A stretch of DNA of 27,762 nt. It comes from TMED26 sp002694075 (GTDB taxonomy: Bacteria > Pseudomonadota > Alphaproteobacteria > Thalassobaculales > Thalassobaculaceae). The position numbers were made by a program, and so were the translations under genes. The notes beneath the pieces are model-generated. The model saw only the letters and a program-made list of their open reading frames with translations. It searched no databases and was not told the DNA's origin. The stretch spans positions 1 through 27,762 of the forward strand of contig JAYYDT010000128.1 in the NCBI GenBank assembly GCA_036160575.1, read 5' to 3'. Below are positions 16,102 through 25,677 of this stretch, one piece after another; within the stretch, counting starts at the first letter, position 1, and the number at the start of each line of letters is the position of its first letter.

Positions 16102-16299
16102 GATCCCATAGCAACTGGTGCCCAGAAGTTCGACAAACAGCAGATAGCCGAGCACGTCCAAAGCCAGGCCGATGGCGAGCACCGGCAACACGAAATAGAC
16201 CAGACAATAATACAACGCCCAGACCGTGAAACGGCGGCTGGGCACGCGATATCCGCGCACCCGCAAGGGCGACTTGAACCAACCACGCATGACCCGCAC
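16084..16299 (-). CDS. Small hypothetical membrane protein
   Basis: A 71-codon frame fills the gap between the threonate-type dehydrogenase and the FemAB-like gene, overlapping the former by 18 bp tail to tail. The protein has a basic N-terminus (GWFKSPLRVRGYRVPSRR) followed by a long hydrophobic region (from about residue 26 to the end) that could form one or two helices, with basic residues predicted inside. The GTG at 16299 has AAGG-type purines upstream; ATG at 16290 is the alternative start and gives 68 residues. I do not recognise the family. The signal is the clean N-in membrane topology in a gap otherwise lacking a gene. Confidence 0.6.
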   Translation of the reverse strand: MRVMRGWFKSPLRVRGYRVPSRRFTVWALYYCLVYFVLPVLAIGLALDVLGYLLFVELLGTSCYGILCLWQ

Positions 16300-16331
16300 A
16301 CTAGCCGCCTTGAGGGGACGGGAAAAGCACG

Positions 16332-17294
16332 ATGGTCAAAGGCGGCGAAGAACCACGGATCGCGCTGACGTGGGATGACGCGACCCCGCGCGCGTGGGAC
16401 CGCTGGTTAAGCGCCGCCGGGCAATCCACGATCGAGCAAAGCTGGGCCTACGGCATGGCGATGGCCCAAACCACCCCCTATAACGCGCGCACCTTGACCC
16501 TGCGCCGCGGGCGCGAGGTGGTGGCCTTCGCCCTGGTCTTCACCTGGACCCTGGCGGGGGTGGTGCGGATCGCCAAAATCGTCCGTGGCCCATTGTTCCT
16601 CAACCCACCCGACCCGGCCACGCGGCACGCGGTGTTCGCCGCCATCAAGGCCCAGTTTCCCCGCCGTAAACTGAATTTTTTTACCTGGATGCCGGAGTTA
16701 CCCGCCGCCGCCGACAGCGACCAAGTCATGGCCGCGCTGGCCATGCGCCGCGTGGTCACCGGCTATGGCACGATTTGGCTCGACCTGGCTCAATCCCTGG
16801 AGACCCTACGCGCCGGTTTCGACGGCAAATGGCGCAACCAATTGCGGCGCGCCGAAGCCGCCGATTTAGACGTGCGGGTGAGCCAGGGCGGCGCCGCCCT
16901 GGAATGGCTGTTGCAACGCCATGACGCCCATCGTCAGGAGCGCCGCTTTCGCGCCCCGGCCGGCGCTTTCGTCCGCGCCATCGCCAGCCATAGCGGCCAT
17001 AACAAACGCGCGATCCGCGTGCTCTCGGCCCATCACGGTAGCGAAACCTTGGCCGCCGTTCTATTCCTGCGCCACGGCGACAGCGCCACCTATTACATCG
17101 GCTACAGCGGCGGCGCCGGCCGCACCCGCCATGCCCACAATCTATTATTGTGGCAGGGTCTGGCCCGGCTCAAGGATGACGGCGTCGCCTGGTTGGATTT
17201 AGGGGGGATCGACGGCCGCCGCATGGCCGGCGTGTCACGCTTCAAACTGGGCCTCGGTGGGTGCCCGGTGACCCTCGCCGGCACTTATCTTTAG
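16332..17294 (+). CDS. FemAB-like / GNAT-fold aminoacyl- or acyltransferase
   Basis: This 320-residue protein shows the double-GNAT architecture of FemX/BioF2-like proteins (Acetyltransf_6). An N-terminal half includes IEQSWAYGMA and VRGPLFL. A middle basic segment, GKWRNQLRRAEAADL, matches the family's (K)xRNxxRKA block. The C-terminal GNAT half contains AAVLFLRHGDSATYYIGYSG, then HNLLLWQGL and WLDLGGIDG. Family members add amino acids to peptidoglycan precursors or transfer acyl groups in cell-envelope and exopolysaccharide biosynthesis. The start is ATG 16332, 32 bp from the divergent small membrane gene, with only a weak purine-rich site. The substrate is unknown. Confidence 0.8.
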   Translation: MVKGGEEPRIALTWDDATPRAWDRWLSAAGQSTIEQSWAYGMAMAQTTPYNARTLTLRRGREVVAFALVFTWTLAGVVRIAKIVRGPLFLNPPDPATRHAVFAAIKAQFPRRKLNFFTWMPELPAAADSDQVMAALAMRRVVTGYGTIWLDLAQSLETLRAGFDGKWRNQLRRAEAADLDVRVSQGGAALEWLLQRHDAHRQERRFRAPAGAFVRAIASHSGHNKRAIRVLSAHHGSETLAAVLFLRHGDSATYYIGYSGGAGRTRHAHNLLLWQGLARLKDDGVAWLDLGGIDGRRMAGVSRFKLGLGGCPVTLAGTYL

Positions 17295-17407
17295 GGTAAT
17301 CCGCTAAGCCCCCCCAGCCGAGACACACGTGAGCCCCGCGACGGAAAGCGTTCGATTTTCGCCAAATGCGTTTTACACTATTGTCTGATTCGGTGGCGAG
17401 GACGGCG

Positions 17408-19180
17408 ATGTCGGTTTTAATTGAGGCAGCGATCTTTTTGGGCTGCGCCGTGCTCGCGGTCCCGCTGTTCAGCCGTTTAGGGCTTGGCTCGATCCTGGGC
17501 TATCTGGCCGCCGGCATTTTGATCGGCCCGCATTTGATGGGTTTGATCGGCAATATCGAAGTCGTACTGCATGTCGGCGAGTTTGGCGTGGTTCTGCTGC
17601 TGTTCCTGATCGGGCTGGAGCTGAACCCGACCCGGTTGTGGAGTTTGCGCCGACCGATCCTGCTCATTGGCGGCGGGCAAGTGGCGGTGACCGGCGCGCT
17701 TATCGCCGCCATCGCCTGGGGTTTCGGCCTCGGCTGGCCGGTGGCGGCGCTGGTCGGCCTGACCCTGTCCTTGTCTTCGACCGCTGTGGCCTCGCAATTA
17801 CTGTCGGAAAGCGGCCAATTGCCGACCCGCCATGGGCGCACCGCGTTGTCGGTTTTGCTGTTCCAAGATATCGCGGTGATCCCGCTGCTGGCGGCGGTGC
17901 CACTGCTGGCCGGCGTCGGCGCCGAGGCCGGCGGACCCAGCCCGGTGGCGATGGTGGCGGTGGTGATTGGCGTCATCGTCTTTGGCCGTTTCCTGGTGCA
18001 GCCGACCTTCGACCTGGTCGCTCAATGGGGCAATCAGGATGTGTTCACCGCGGCCTCGCTGTTGCTGGTGGTCGGGACCGCCGCGTTGATGGAGTTTGTC
18101 GGCCTGTCGATGGCCTTGGGCGCCTTTATCGCCGGCGTGCTGTTCGCCGATTCCCACCATCGACACGCGGTGATAGCCGATATCGAACCGTTCAAGGGCC
18201 TGTTAATGGGCCTTTTTTTCATCGCCGTCGGGATGACCGTCGATCTCGCCTTGTTGGTCGAGCGGCCGGGCCTGGTGGCGACGCTGGCTCTTGGCCTGGT
18301 GGTTGGCAAGGCCATCATCTTGATCTTCTTTGGCTGGCTAAGCCGCCTGCCCCGGCGGGCCATCCTGCGTTTCACCGCCAGCCTCGCCCAGGGCGGCGAG
18401 TTCGCCTTTGTGATTTTCAGCGCCGCCCTTGGCTTTAACGTCCTCGCGCGCGAGACCGTCGATCTGATGATCCTGGTGGTCGCGATTTCGATGATGTTGA
18501 CGCCGCTCTTGTTCCGTGCCGCCGAGACCTTTGACCGGGCGCGCCCGCCTGACATGGCGGCGGCGGCCGAGGCCCCTGACCGGTTCACCGAGACCGACTC
18601 GCCGGTGATCATCGCCGGTTTCGGACGAATGGGCCAGATCGTCGCCCGCGCCTTGCGCCTCAGCGACACGCGTTTCACCGCGCTCGACAATGATTTGGAG
18701 CAAATCAGCTTTGTCAGCCGCTTCGGCGACAAAGCCTTTTTCGGTGACGCCACCCGCCCGCATATTCTGCGCGCCGCGGGCGCCGACACCGCCAAGGTGT
18801 TTGTGATCTGCGTCCACGATGTGGCGGTCTCCATCCAAATCGCCGAGACCGTGCGCAGTCAATATCCCGATCTATTCGTGATCGCCCGTGTGCGCAACCG
18901 CCACCACGCCTATCGAATGCTGGAATTGGGCGTTCACAAAGTGGTGCGCGAGACCTTCGCCGGCAGCCTGGACATTGCCGAATCGGCTCTTGTCGAAACC
19001 GGTCAATCGCCGTCGCGGGCCGGCGCCATGGTCAGCCGCTTCAAGGACCATGACGAGGAATTACTGCGCGAGCAGTTCGCCATTCGCGACAACGAGGCGG
19101 CGCTGATCGCATCGTCCGAAGCCGCCGCCCAGGAATTTCGGCGCCTTATGGACCAGGACGGTAAGCGCGAAAACGAATAG
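17408..19180 (+). CDS. KefB/CPA2-type monovalent cation:proton antiporter with TrkA-N domain
   Basis: This 590-residue protein has an N-terminal Na+/H+-exchanger-like membrane domain of about 12 helices (residues 1-370) with hallmark LFLIGLEL, LSLSSTAV and LLFQDIAVIPLL motifs. A cytosolic RCK/TrkA-N domain follows with the NAD-binding loop GFGRMG (404-409) and a following acidic residue (ALDND). A charged tail closes it. It probably exchanges K+ (or Na+) for protons and is gated by nucleotide or redox ligands. The glutathione-sensing specifics of E. coli KefB/C cannot be confirmed, and no KefF/KefG partner is adjacent. The start is ATG 17408 with GAGGA 5 nt upstream, preferred over in-frame 17366. 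Confidence 0.92.
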   Translation: MSVLIEAAIFLGCAVLAVPLFSRLGLGSILGYLAAGILIGPHLMGLIGNIEVVLHVGEFGVVLLLFLIGLELNPTRLWSLRRPILLIGGGQVAVTGALIAAIAWGFGLGWPVAALVGLTLSLSSTAVASQLLSESGQLPTRHGRTALSVLLFQDIAVIPLLAAVPLLAGVGAEAGGPSPVAMVAVVIGVIVFGRFLVQPTFDLVAQWGNQDVFTAASLLLVVGTAALMEFVGLSMALGAFIAGVLFADSHHRHAVIADIEPFKGLLMGLFFIAVGMTVDLALLVERPGLVATLALGLVVGKAIILIFFGWLSRLPRRAILRFTASLAQGGEFAFVIFSAALGFNVLARETVDLMILVVAISMMLTPLLFRAAETFDRARPPDMAAAAEAPDRFTETDSPVIIAGFGRMGQIVARALRLSDTRFTALDNDLEQISFVSRFGDKAFFGDATRPHILRAAGADTAKVFVICVHDVAVSIQIAETVRSQYPDLFVIARVRNRHHAYRMLELGVHKVVRETFAGSLDIAESALVETGQSPSRAGAMVSRFKDHDEELLREQFAIRDNEAALIASSEAAAQEFRRLMDQDGKRENE

Positions 19181-19234
19181 CCCGCCTCCACCGCCGCCGC
19201 TATAACGGCCTTAGAGCACGGGAGGGTATTTGAC

Positions 19235-20725
<1,491 letters not shown>

Positions 20726-20737
20726 GACGCGCCGGCG

Positions 20738-21469
20738 ATGGACAAACAAAGGACGGCGCCGGTCGATCACACGCCCGGTTGGCCGCGCGCGGCGATCTAT
20801 TTCGCGCCGGCGGCCGACAGCGCCCTGCATGACTTCGGGGCCGACTGGCTCGGCCGGGACGCCCTGATCGGCGCGCCGCGGCCGACGCCGACGGTGGACG
20901 GCATCGCGCCCGAACGTTTGGCCGCCATCACAGCCGACGCCCGCCGCTATGGTTTCCACGCCACCTTGCGGGCGCCCTTTCATCCGGCCGACGGCGTCGA
21001 CATCGCCCGTATCATCGCCGCCGCCGAAGCTTTCGGCGCCGCCCGCAAACCCTTTGACCTGTCGCTGGAAGTGGCCAATCACAAAGGCTTTCTGGCGCTC
21101 ACACCGGTCCAGGCGCCAGCCGCCCTGGGGGTCTTGGAAGCAGATCTCCTGGCGCATTTCGACGCTCTGGTGCGGCCGCCGTCGCCCGACGAATTGGCCC
21201 GCCGGCGCCAAGCCAATCTCAACCCGGCGCAAGACGCGCATTTACGGCGCTGGGGCTATCCATATGTGCTGGACCAGTTCCATTTTCATATGACCTTGAC
21301 CACTCGCTTGAGCGACCCGGAGGAGCTTAAAACGCTGTTCGACGCCCTGCGCGCGCGCGCCGCGCGGGTGCTCGCGGAACCGCTTCGCGTTGACGCCATC
21401 GCGGTCTTTGTCGAGGCGGAAAAGGGCGCCGACTTCATCTGCGCGGCGCGCTGCTCGTTCGGCGCTTAA
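20738..21469 (+). CDS. DUF1045 / 2H-phosphoesterase-like protein (phosphonate-operon type)
   Basis: This 243-residue protein has two H-x-T motifs typical of 2H phosphoesterases: YGFHATL (H74, T76) and FHFHMTL (H184, T186), with AAIYFAP at the start and WGYPYVLDQ before the second motif. These match the DUF1045 proteins usually encoded with C-P lyase (phn) genes. Family folds hydrolyse 2',3'-cyclic or related phosphodiesters; the biochemical role of DUF1045 is not established, as far as I know. The gene starts 12 bp after mmsA, has no strong Shine-Dalgarno, and is probably cotranscribed. It ends in a 4-bp overlap with the convergent protease gene. No phn gene is visible in the window. Confidence 0.85.
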   Translation: MDKQRTAPVDHTPGWPRAAIYFAPAADSALHDFGADWLGRDALIGAPRPTPTVDGIAPERLAAITADARRYGFHATLRAPFHPADGVDIARIIAAAEAFGAARKPFDLSLEVANHKGFLALTPVQAPAALGVLEADLLAHFDALVRPPSPDELARRRQANLNPAQDAHLRRWGYPYVLDQFHFHMTLTTRLSDPEELKTLFDALRARAARVLAEPLRVDAIAVFVEAEKGADFICAARCSFGA

Positions 21470-23262
21470 ACCAGCCAGGCGCCGGCGCTGGCCGACCAAC
21501 TTTCCAAACTCTCGCCGACGATTTCGACCGACCCGCCGGCGTGAACCAGCAAGAGATGGCCGGCGGCGCTGGTCGTGGCGGTCACCGGCGCGGCGAAGTC
21601 GAGGAGATCCTCGCTCGCCGTGAAATCAGTGACCACGTCATGGCCCGACTGACCGCCAAATTCGAAGCGATCGGCGCCGCCGCCGCCGGCCAGCGTGTCG
21701 TTACCGCGATTGCCCTGGAGCCGATCATCGCCGGACCCACCGTCGACCCAGTCATCGCCCTGGCCACCGAACAAGATATCGTTGTCGCGGTTGCCGAAGA
21801 TATGGTCATCGGCCTTGTTGCCATAGACCAGGTCGCCGGCCTGACCGCCGTAAACGGTGTCGTTGTCCTGGCCGCCGAAGAGGCGGTCGGCACCCTTGTT
21901 GCCATAGGCCAGGTCCAGTCCGCGATTGCCGTAAACCAGGTCATCATCCTGGCCACCGAACAAACTGTCCTGGTCGCCGCCACCGGACAGCACGTCGGCG
22001 CCCTTATTGCCATAGATCAGATCATCGGCCGCGGCGCCCGACACCGTGTCACCGCCACCGCCACTTTCAACCCGATTGGCGCCAGCGTTGCCGGTGACCT
22101 GGTTGGGCTGGTCGTTCAACACCGCTTTGACATCGCGCGTGCCGGTCATTTGCAGGTTTTCAATCGTCGACGGCAGGGCGGGAATGTCAAAGGCGGTGAC
22201 CACCGTGTCGACCCCGGCGCTGCCGTCGGCCTCGGTGAGGGTGGCGGCGGCCTCGGCGGTCTTCGGCTGACCGGTTTGCGGCGGCGGCGGCGTGAGCGGC
22301 TCGGGCGCCGCGCCGCCGTCGAGAAGATCGGCGCCGGCCCCACCCTCAACCGAATCGGCGCCGTCGCCGCGGGACATGGTGTCGTCGCCGTCATTGCCCG
22401 ACAGCACCTCGTCGCCGGCACGGCCGCGAACGTGGCCACGGCCGACGCCCGCCATCACCGAATCGTCACCAAGATTGCCGATGATGAGGTCATCGCCGGC
22501 CAATCCCCACAGCGCGTTGGCCGCCGGGTTCTCGCCAATCAAGGTGTCGTCGTGATCCTCGCCATAACGCAGATTGCCGATCTGTTTGCCGGCGGGGTCG
22601 CGCGGACCATAGAGATATTGGATCGCCTTTTTGTCGTATTCGCCGACATTGTAGGAAACCGCGTACCGATTGGTCGGGTCCCCGATATTGTAGGACATGA
22701 TGGTGTTGCCGGTATGGTCCTCGTCGGTCGGCAATACCGGCGAGCCGCCATCGTCCCCGTCGTCATGGGGATGCTTCAGGCCGAGGGCGTGGCCCAACTC
22801 GTGGACATAAACCCAAAAACCAAAGCTCCCGACGTCGCCATGGATAATGTCGGCGTGGTATTTATTGACATAAATGTCGCCGGGGTTCGGGTCGCGCAGG
22901 CCGTTTTCCGGGTCGCCGCCCGGCGGCGGATAATGGGCATAGCCCAGCAGCGAACCGGTTTGGTGATTGCGGCCAAAACGAATTTGACCGCCATCGCCAT
23001 CGTCTTCGACCTCGACGAAGGTGAGGTTGGCGGTCGCCGACCATTGCGCCAACGCCGCCCGCGCCAGGGTCTTCATATGTTCGGTGAACAACACAAACCC
23101 ATTTTTGTCGCCGGCATCGCCATAATCCGGCGCCCGCGACATGAAACCATAGGTGATCGTCGCGCCTTCGCCCGGCATGGAGTTCCAAGCTAAAAATCTC
23201 CCGCCCGCCGGTTTATCCGCGACAAGGGCGTTGACGGTATCGTCGCCGGTATGTCGGGCCAC
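21466..23262 (-). CDS. Serralysin-like RTX zinc metalloprotease (M10B metzincin)
   Basis: This protein is about 598 residues. The catalytic domain has the metzincin motif HELGHALGLKH (H154, E155, H158, H164) and Met-turn IMSY (M189-Y191). Two blocks of RTX nonapeptide calcium-binding repeats follow (about 230-320 and 395-550), separated by a proline-rich linker and a non-repeat segment. The C-terminus has VTDFTASEDLLDF, typical of M10 C-terminal domains, and hydrophobic ends. There is no Sec signal peptide, so secretion by a type I (ABC/MFP/TolC) system via the C-terminus is expected; no such exporter is in the window. The GTG at 23262 with GGCGAG upstream is my preferred start; a TTG at 23301 extends it by 13 residues without a ribosome site. 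Confidence 0.9.
   Translation of the reverse strand: MARHTGDDTVNALVADKPAGGRFLAWNSMPGEGATITYGFMSRAPDYGDAGDKNGFVLFTEHMKTLARAALAQWSATANLTFVEVEDDGDGGQIRFGRNHQTGSLLGYAHYPPPGGDPENGLRDPNPGDIYVNKYHADIIHGDVGSFGFWVYVHELGHALGLKHPHDDGDDGGSPVLPTDEDHTGNTIMSYNIGDPTNRYAVSYNVGEYDKKAIQYLYGPRDPAGKQIGNLRYGEDHDDTLIGENPAANALWGLAGDDLIIGNLGDDSVMAGVGRGHVRGRAGDEVLSGNDGDDTMSRGDGADSVEGGAGADLLDGGAAPEPLTPPPPQTGQPKTAEAAATLTEADGSAGVDTVVTAFDIPALPSTIENLQMTGTRDVKAVLNDQPNQVTGNAGANRVESGGGGDTVSGAAADDLIYGNKGADVLSGGGDQDSLFGGQDDDLVYGNRGLDLAYGNKGADRLFGGQDNDTVYGGQAGDLVYGNKADDHIFGNRDNDILFGGQGDDWVDGGSGDDRLQGNRGNDTLAGGGGADRFEFGGQSGHDVVTDFTASEDLLDFAAPVTATTSAAGHLLLVHAGGSVEIVGESLESWSASAGAWLV
21660..22090 (-). repeat. Second RTX repeat block at DNA level
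   Basis: Imperfect tandem repeats of about 27 nt (nonapeptides), with an apparent 54-nt higher-order unit, alternate a YGNKGADxL type and an FGGQDxDxV type. The Asn in place of the usual first Gly of GGxGxD in every other unit is consistent across the block, so it appears conserved and not random decay. The repeats keep both strands open, which creates the long antisense frame on the plus strand. Confidence 0.75.
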
Positions 23263-23479
23263 CGTTTTCTCGCCACAAAGCCTCTTTACACGACTCGGCA
23301 AAGGGGAGCGGACGCGCCTATTTAACGCCGCCGCCGGCCACCAGCACCGAGAAGAAAGGAGTATGCTGACGGCGCACCGGCGCGCGGCGGTCGCAAATGT
23401 TGGGTGATAAGGTTTTTGGAATAGGCGCGGACAACGGTCGGCGGTTTTTATACTTTTGCGCTATTCGGGCCTGGCGTGG

Positions 23480-23512
<33 letters not shown>

Positions 23513-23526
23513 GCCCCGCCAAGGTA

Positions 23527-23567
23527 CTTCGGGGCGCGAAGAAATACTCCAACTCCGAAGCTTCGCG
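23527..23567. repeat. Nested inverted repeats next to the C tract
   Basis: CTTCG (23527-23531) pairs with CGAAG (23537-23541). CGCGAAG (23535-23541) pairs with CTTCGCG (23561-23567) over a 19-nt loop. CGAAGCTTCG (23556-23565) is a perfect palindrome. The pairings compete for the same bases, so the RNA or DNA could switch between folds. Confidence 0.55.
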
Positions 23568-23570
23568 AGA

Positions 23571-23576
23571 TATAAT
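23571..23576 (+). promoter_or_regulatory. Consensus -10 (TATAAT) for the XRE gene
   Basis: A perfect TATAAT lies inside the inverted repeat GAGAT-ATA-ATCTC (23567-23579). No good -35 is present 16-18 bp upstream, so an activator or a weak promoter is likely. The initiation site would be near 23583, giving a leader of about 107 nt before the XRE gene. Confidence 0.45.
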
Positions 23577-23620
23577 CTCTAAATGCTAGTATCTCGCATG
23601 TGTATGATTTTCCCGCTTTT

Positions 23621-23634
23621 TGAAGTCTACTTCA
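23621..23634. promoter_or_regulatory. Palindromic operator candidate
   Basis: TGAAGTCTACTTCA is a perfect inverted repeat (6-bp arms, 2-bp centre) in the leader of the XRE gene, 55 bp before its start. The size and symmetry fit the site of a small dimeric XRE-type repressor, so autoregulation is plausible. Confidence 0.45.
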
Positions 23635-23689
23635 TAGTGCCTCGCCGCAAAACCGTCAACAGTCCTCGGCTTACGGAGGTGGCACCACT

Positions 23690-23926
23690 GTGACGGCACG
23701 CGAGGCTTTTGCGCGAATTCTGCGAGAGAAACGACGGGAACGGGGCCTCTCTCAAGAGGCATTGGCCGACCGTGCGGGCCTATCGACGCGCTCAATTTCA
23801 CTGTTCGAGCATAATCACCAGCAGCCCACGTTGAGCAGCTTAGAGGCGCTGGCCCACGCCCTCGACCTGACGCTCACCGAGATCGTCGTGGCCATCGAAC
23901 GCGAGCGTGACAGCCCGCCGTCTTGA
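23690..23926 (+). CDS. Small XRE-family helix-turn-helix regulator
   Basis: This 78-residue protein is essentially a single HTH_3 domain: REKRRERGLSQEALADRAG then LSTRSISLFEHNHQQPTLSSLEALAHALDLTL. Size and layout resemble phage Cro/C1-like and restriction-modification controller (C) proteins, but no methylase or nuclease gene is nearby. It starts at GTG 23690 with GGAGG 10 nt upstream. Codon use is less GC-biased (CGA, CTA, TCA codons appear) than in neighbouring genes, hinting at a different origin. It is convergent with hyuB, with only 4 bp between the stops. Likely targets are its own leader palindromes; a role in hyuAB or protease control is speculative. Confidence 0.88.
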   Translation: MTAREAFARILREKRRERGLSQEALADRAGLSTRSISLFEHNHQQPTLSSLEALAHALDLTLTEIVVAIERERDSPPS

Positions 23927-23930
23927 GCCG

Positions 23931-25661
23931 TCAGTCGCCACCGGCCGCACGCAGCGCCTCGGTCGCCGCGATGTCGACCAGCCCGGCGCCATCAACCACG
24001 ACGCCATAATCGGCGCGCGCCGCCGCCACCGACACCAGGCCGTTGACGACGTCCTCGGCGACCCGTGCCGGCGGCCGCGTGAACGGGTTGCCGAGACCGC
24101 CACCGCCGGGCATCTCGATCACCAAGCGGTCGCCGGCGGGCACCGTTTGCCGCCCCTTGCCGGAGAGCTCTTGGCCGGAGTCGAGATAGAGTTTGCCGGC
24201 CAACCCGGCACCGCCGCCGTGGCGGCCACGGGGCGGATAGATGACCCGGTCGAACATGGCGTTGATGGCGAAATCCTTACCTTTGGCATGGGCCACTTCC
24301 ATCACCTGACCGGTGCCGCCGCGGTACTCACCGGCGCCGCCGGAATCGCGGCGATATTCCTTTTTCCAAAAGATCAGCGGGGCGATCGTCTCATTAATCT
24401 CCACCGGGGTGTTGCGCACGCCGGAAGGAAAGGCGGTCGCCGACAGCCCGTCTTTGCCCGGACGCGCGCCGGTGCCGCCGGCGTGGAAGGTGTTCATGGC
24501 GAAGGGTTGGTCGTCCGGCGCGGCCTGTGTCTCGGTCAGCCCATGGCCGGATAACAGCACCGGATTCCACAGGCAGGAGGTGCCCTCGGCCGGCACCCGG
24601 TCGGGAATCGCCTGGCCCAAACAGCCCAACACCACATCCGGCAGCATCTGGCCGATCACATGGCGCGCGGTCACCGCGCAGGGATGCGGGGCGTTGAGGA
24701 TGCTGCCCGCCGGCGCCGTCACCTTGATGGTCGACAGCGAGCCGGCGTTGTTTGGAATTTCACCGCCAATGACACAGCGCACACCGAAACTGGCGTATGC
24801 TTCGGTATAGGTGATGGGCACATTGATGCCATAGCTCGACACATCCGAGGTGCCGTCGAAATCGATCGCGATGCCGGCGTCATCGATGGTCAAGGTGGCG
24901 ACCAAATCGATTTCCCGCTCGTAGCCGTCAATGCGCATGGCGTTGCGATATTGGCCGGCCGGCAGTTTGGCCACCTCCGCCAACATGCCGGCGCGCGACA
25001 TGGCGATAATGCGGTCGCCCAAATCGGCCAAGTCGGTTAAATCGAACTCGCCCATCATATCCGCCAGGCGCCGACAGCCGACCTCGTTGCACGCCGCTAA
25101 CGAGTATAGATCCCCTTCAACCTCCACCGGGTTGCGCACATTGGCGCGCACAATCTCAAGCAGTTGGGCGTTCATCTCGCCGGCGCTGGCCAGGCGCGTG
25201 ATCGGCACGTTCAGACCTTCCTCGTAGATCTGCCGGCCATCCGGCCCAAAGCCGCGACCGCCGATATCGACCACATGGCTGGTGCTGGCGAACAACGCGA
25301 CCAAACGGTTGTTGTGGAAGGCCGGTGTCACGACCGTGAAATCGTTCAAGTGGCCGGTCCCCTTCCACGGATCGTTGGTGATGAAAACATCGCCTTCGCG
25401 CATCGCGTCGACGGGGAATTTCTGAAGGAAAAACCCGACACTGGCGGCCATCGCGTTGACATGGCCAGGGGTGCCGGTGACCGCCTGGGCGAGCATCCGC
25501 CCAGCGGTGTCGAAAACCCCGGCGGACAGGTCGCCGGCCTCGCGGGTGGAAGTGCTGAACGCGGTGCGGATCAGGGTCTGGGCCTGTTCCTCGACCACCG
25601 AGATCAGGCGGTTCCACTGGATTTGCATGTGAATACGGTCAAGGCCGTCGGTGGCGGTCAT
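23931..25661 (-). CDS. hyuB: Hydantoinase B / oxoprolinase family beta subunit
   Basis: This 576-residue protein of the HyuB family partners HyuA in ATP-dependent opening of cyclic amides (N-methylhydantoin, 5-oxoproline) or related carboxylations. Family motifs include AFSTSTREAGDLSAGVFD near the N-terminus, GDVFITNDPWKGTGHLNDF, IDFDGTSDVSSYGINVP, and the C-terminal EYRGGTGQVMEV with MPGGGGLGNP. The start is the ATG at 25661 with AGAGGAG 9 nt upstream; the longer frame to 25745 overlaps hyuA and adds unrelated residues. It lies 16 bp after hyuA in the same operon. The exact substrate cannot be read from sequence. Confidence 0.92.
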   Translation of the reverse strand: MTATDGLDRIHMQIQWNRLISVVEEQAQTLIRTAFSTSTREAGDLSAGVFDTAGRMLAQAVTGTPGHVNAMAASVGFFLQKFPVDAMREGDVFITNDPWKGTGHLNDFTVVTPAFHNNRLVALFASTSHVVDIGGRGFGPDGRQIYEEGLNVPITRLASAGEMNAQLLEIVRANVRNPVEVEGDLYSLAACNEVGCRRLADMMGEFDLTDLADLGDRIIAMSRAGMLAEVAKLPAGQYRNAMRIDGYEREIDLVATLTIDDAGIAIDFDGTSDVSSYGINVPITYTEAYASFGVRCVIGGEIPNNAGSLSTIKVTAPAGSILNAPHPCAVTARHVIGQMLPDVVLGCLGQAIPDRVPAEGTSCLWNPVLLSGHGLTETQAAPDDQPFAMNTFHAGGTGARPGKDGLSATAFPSGVRNTPVEINETIAPLIFWKKEYRRDSGGAGEYRGGTGQVMEVAHAKGKDFAINAMFDRVIYPPRGRHGGGAGLAGKLYLDSGQELSGKGRQTVPAGDRLVIEMPGGGGLGNPFTRPPARVAEDVVNGLVSVAAARADYGVVVDGAGLVDIAATEALRAAGGD

Positions 25662-25677
25662 GGCGAACGCTCCTCTC

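Noticed and set aside
21541..23193. 550-codon plus-strand frame covering the protease gene
   Set aside because: It is the antisense of the RTX repeats, which keep the opposite strand free of stops. The product is a low-complexity Val/Ala/Ile-rich chain without domains, while the minus strand encodes a clear metalloprotease.
23363..23407. 14-codon frame directly after AAAGGAG
   Set aside because: The Shine-Dalgarno is only 1 nt from the ATG, too close for normal initiation, and nothing downstream on the same strand would need this leader peptide.
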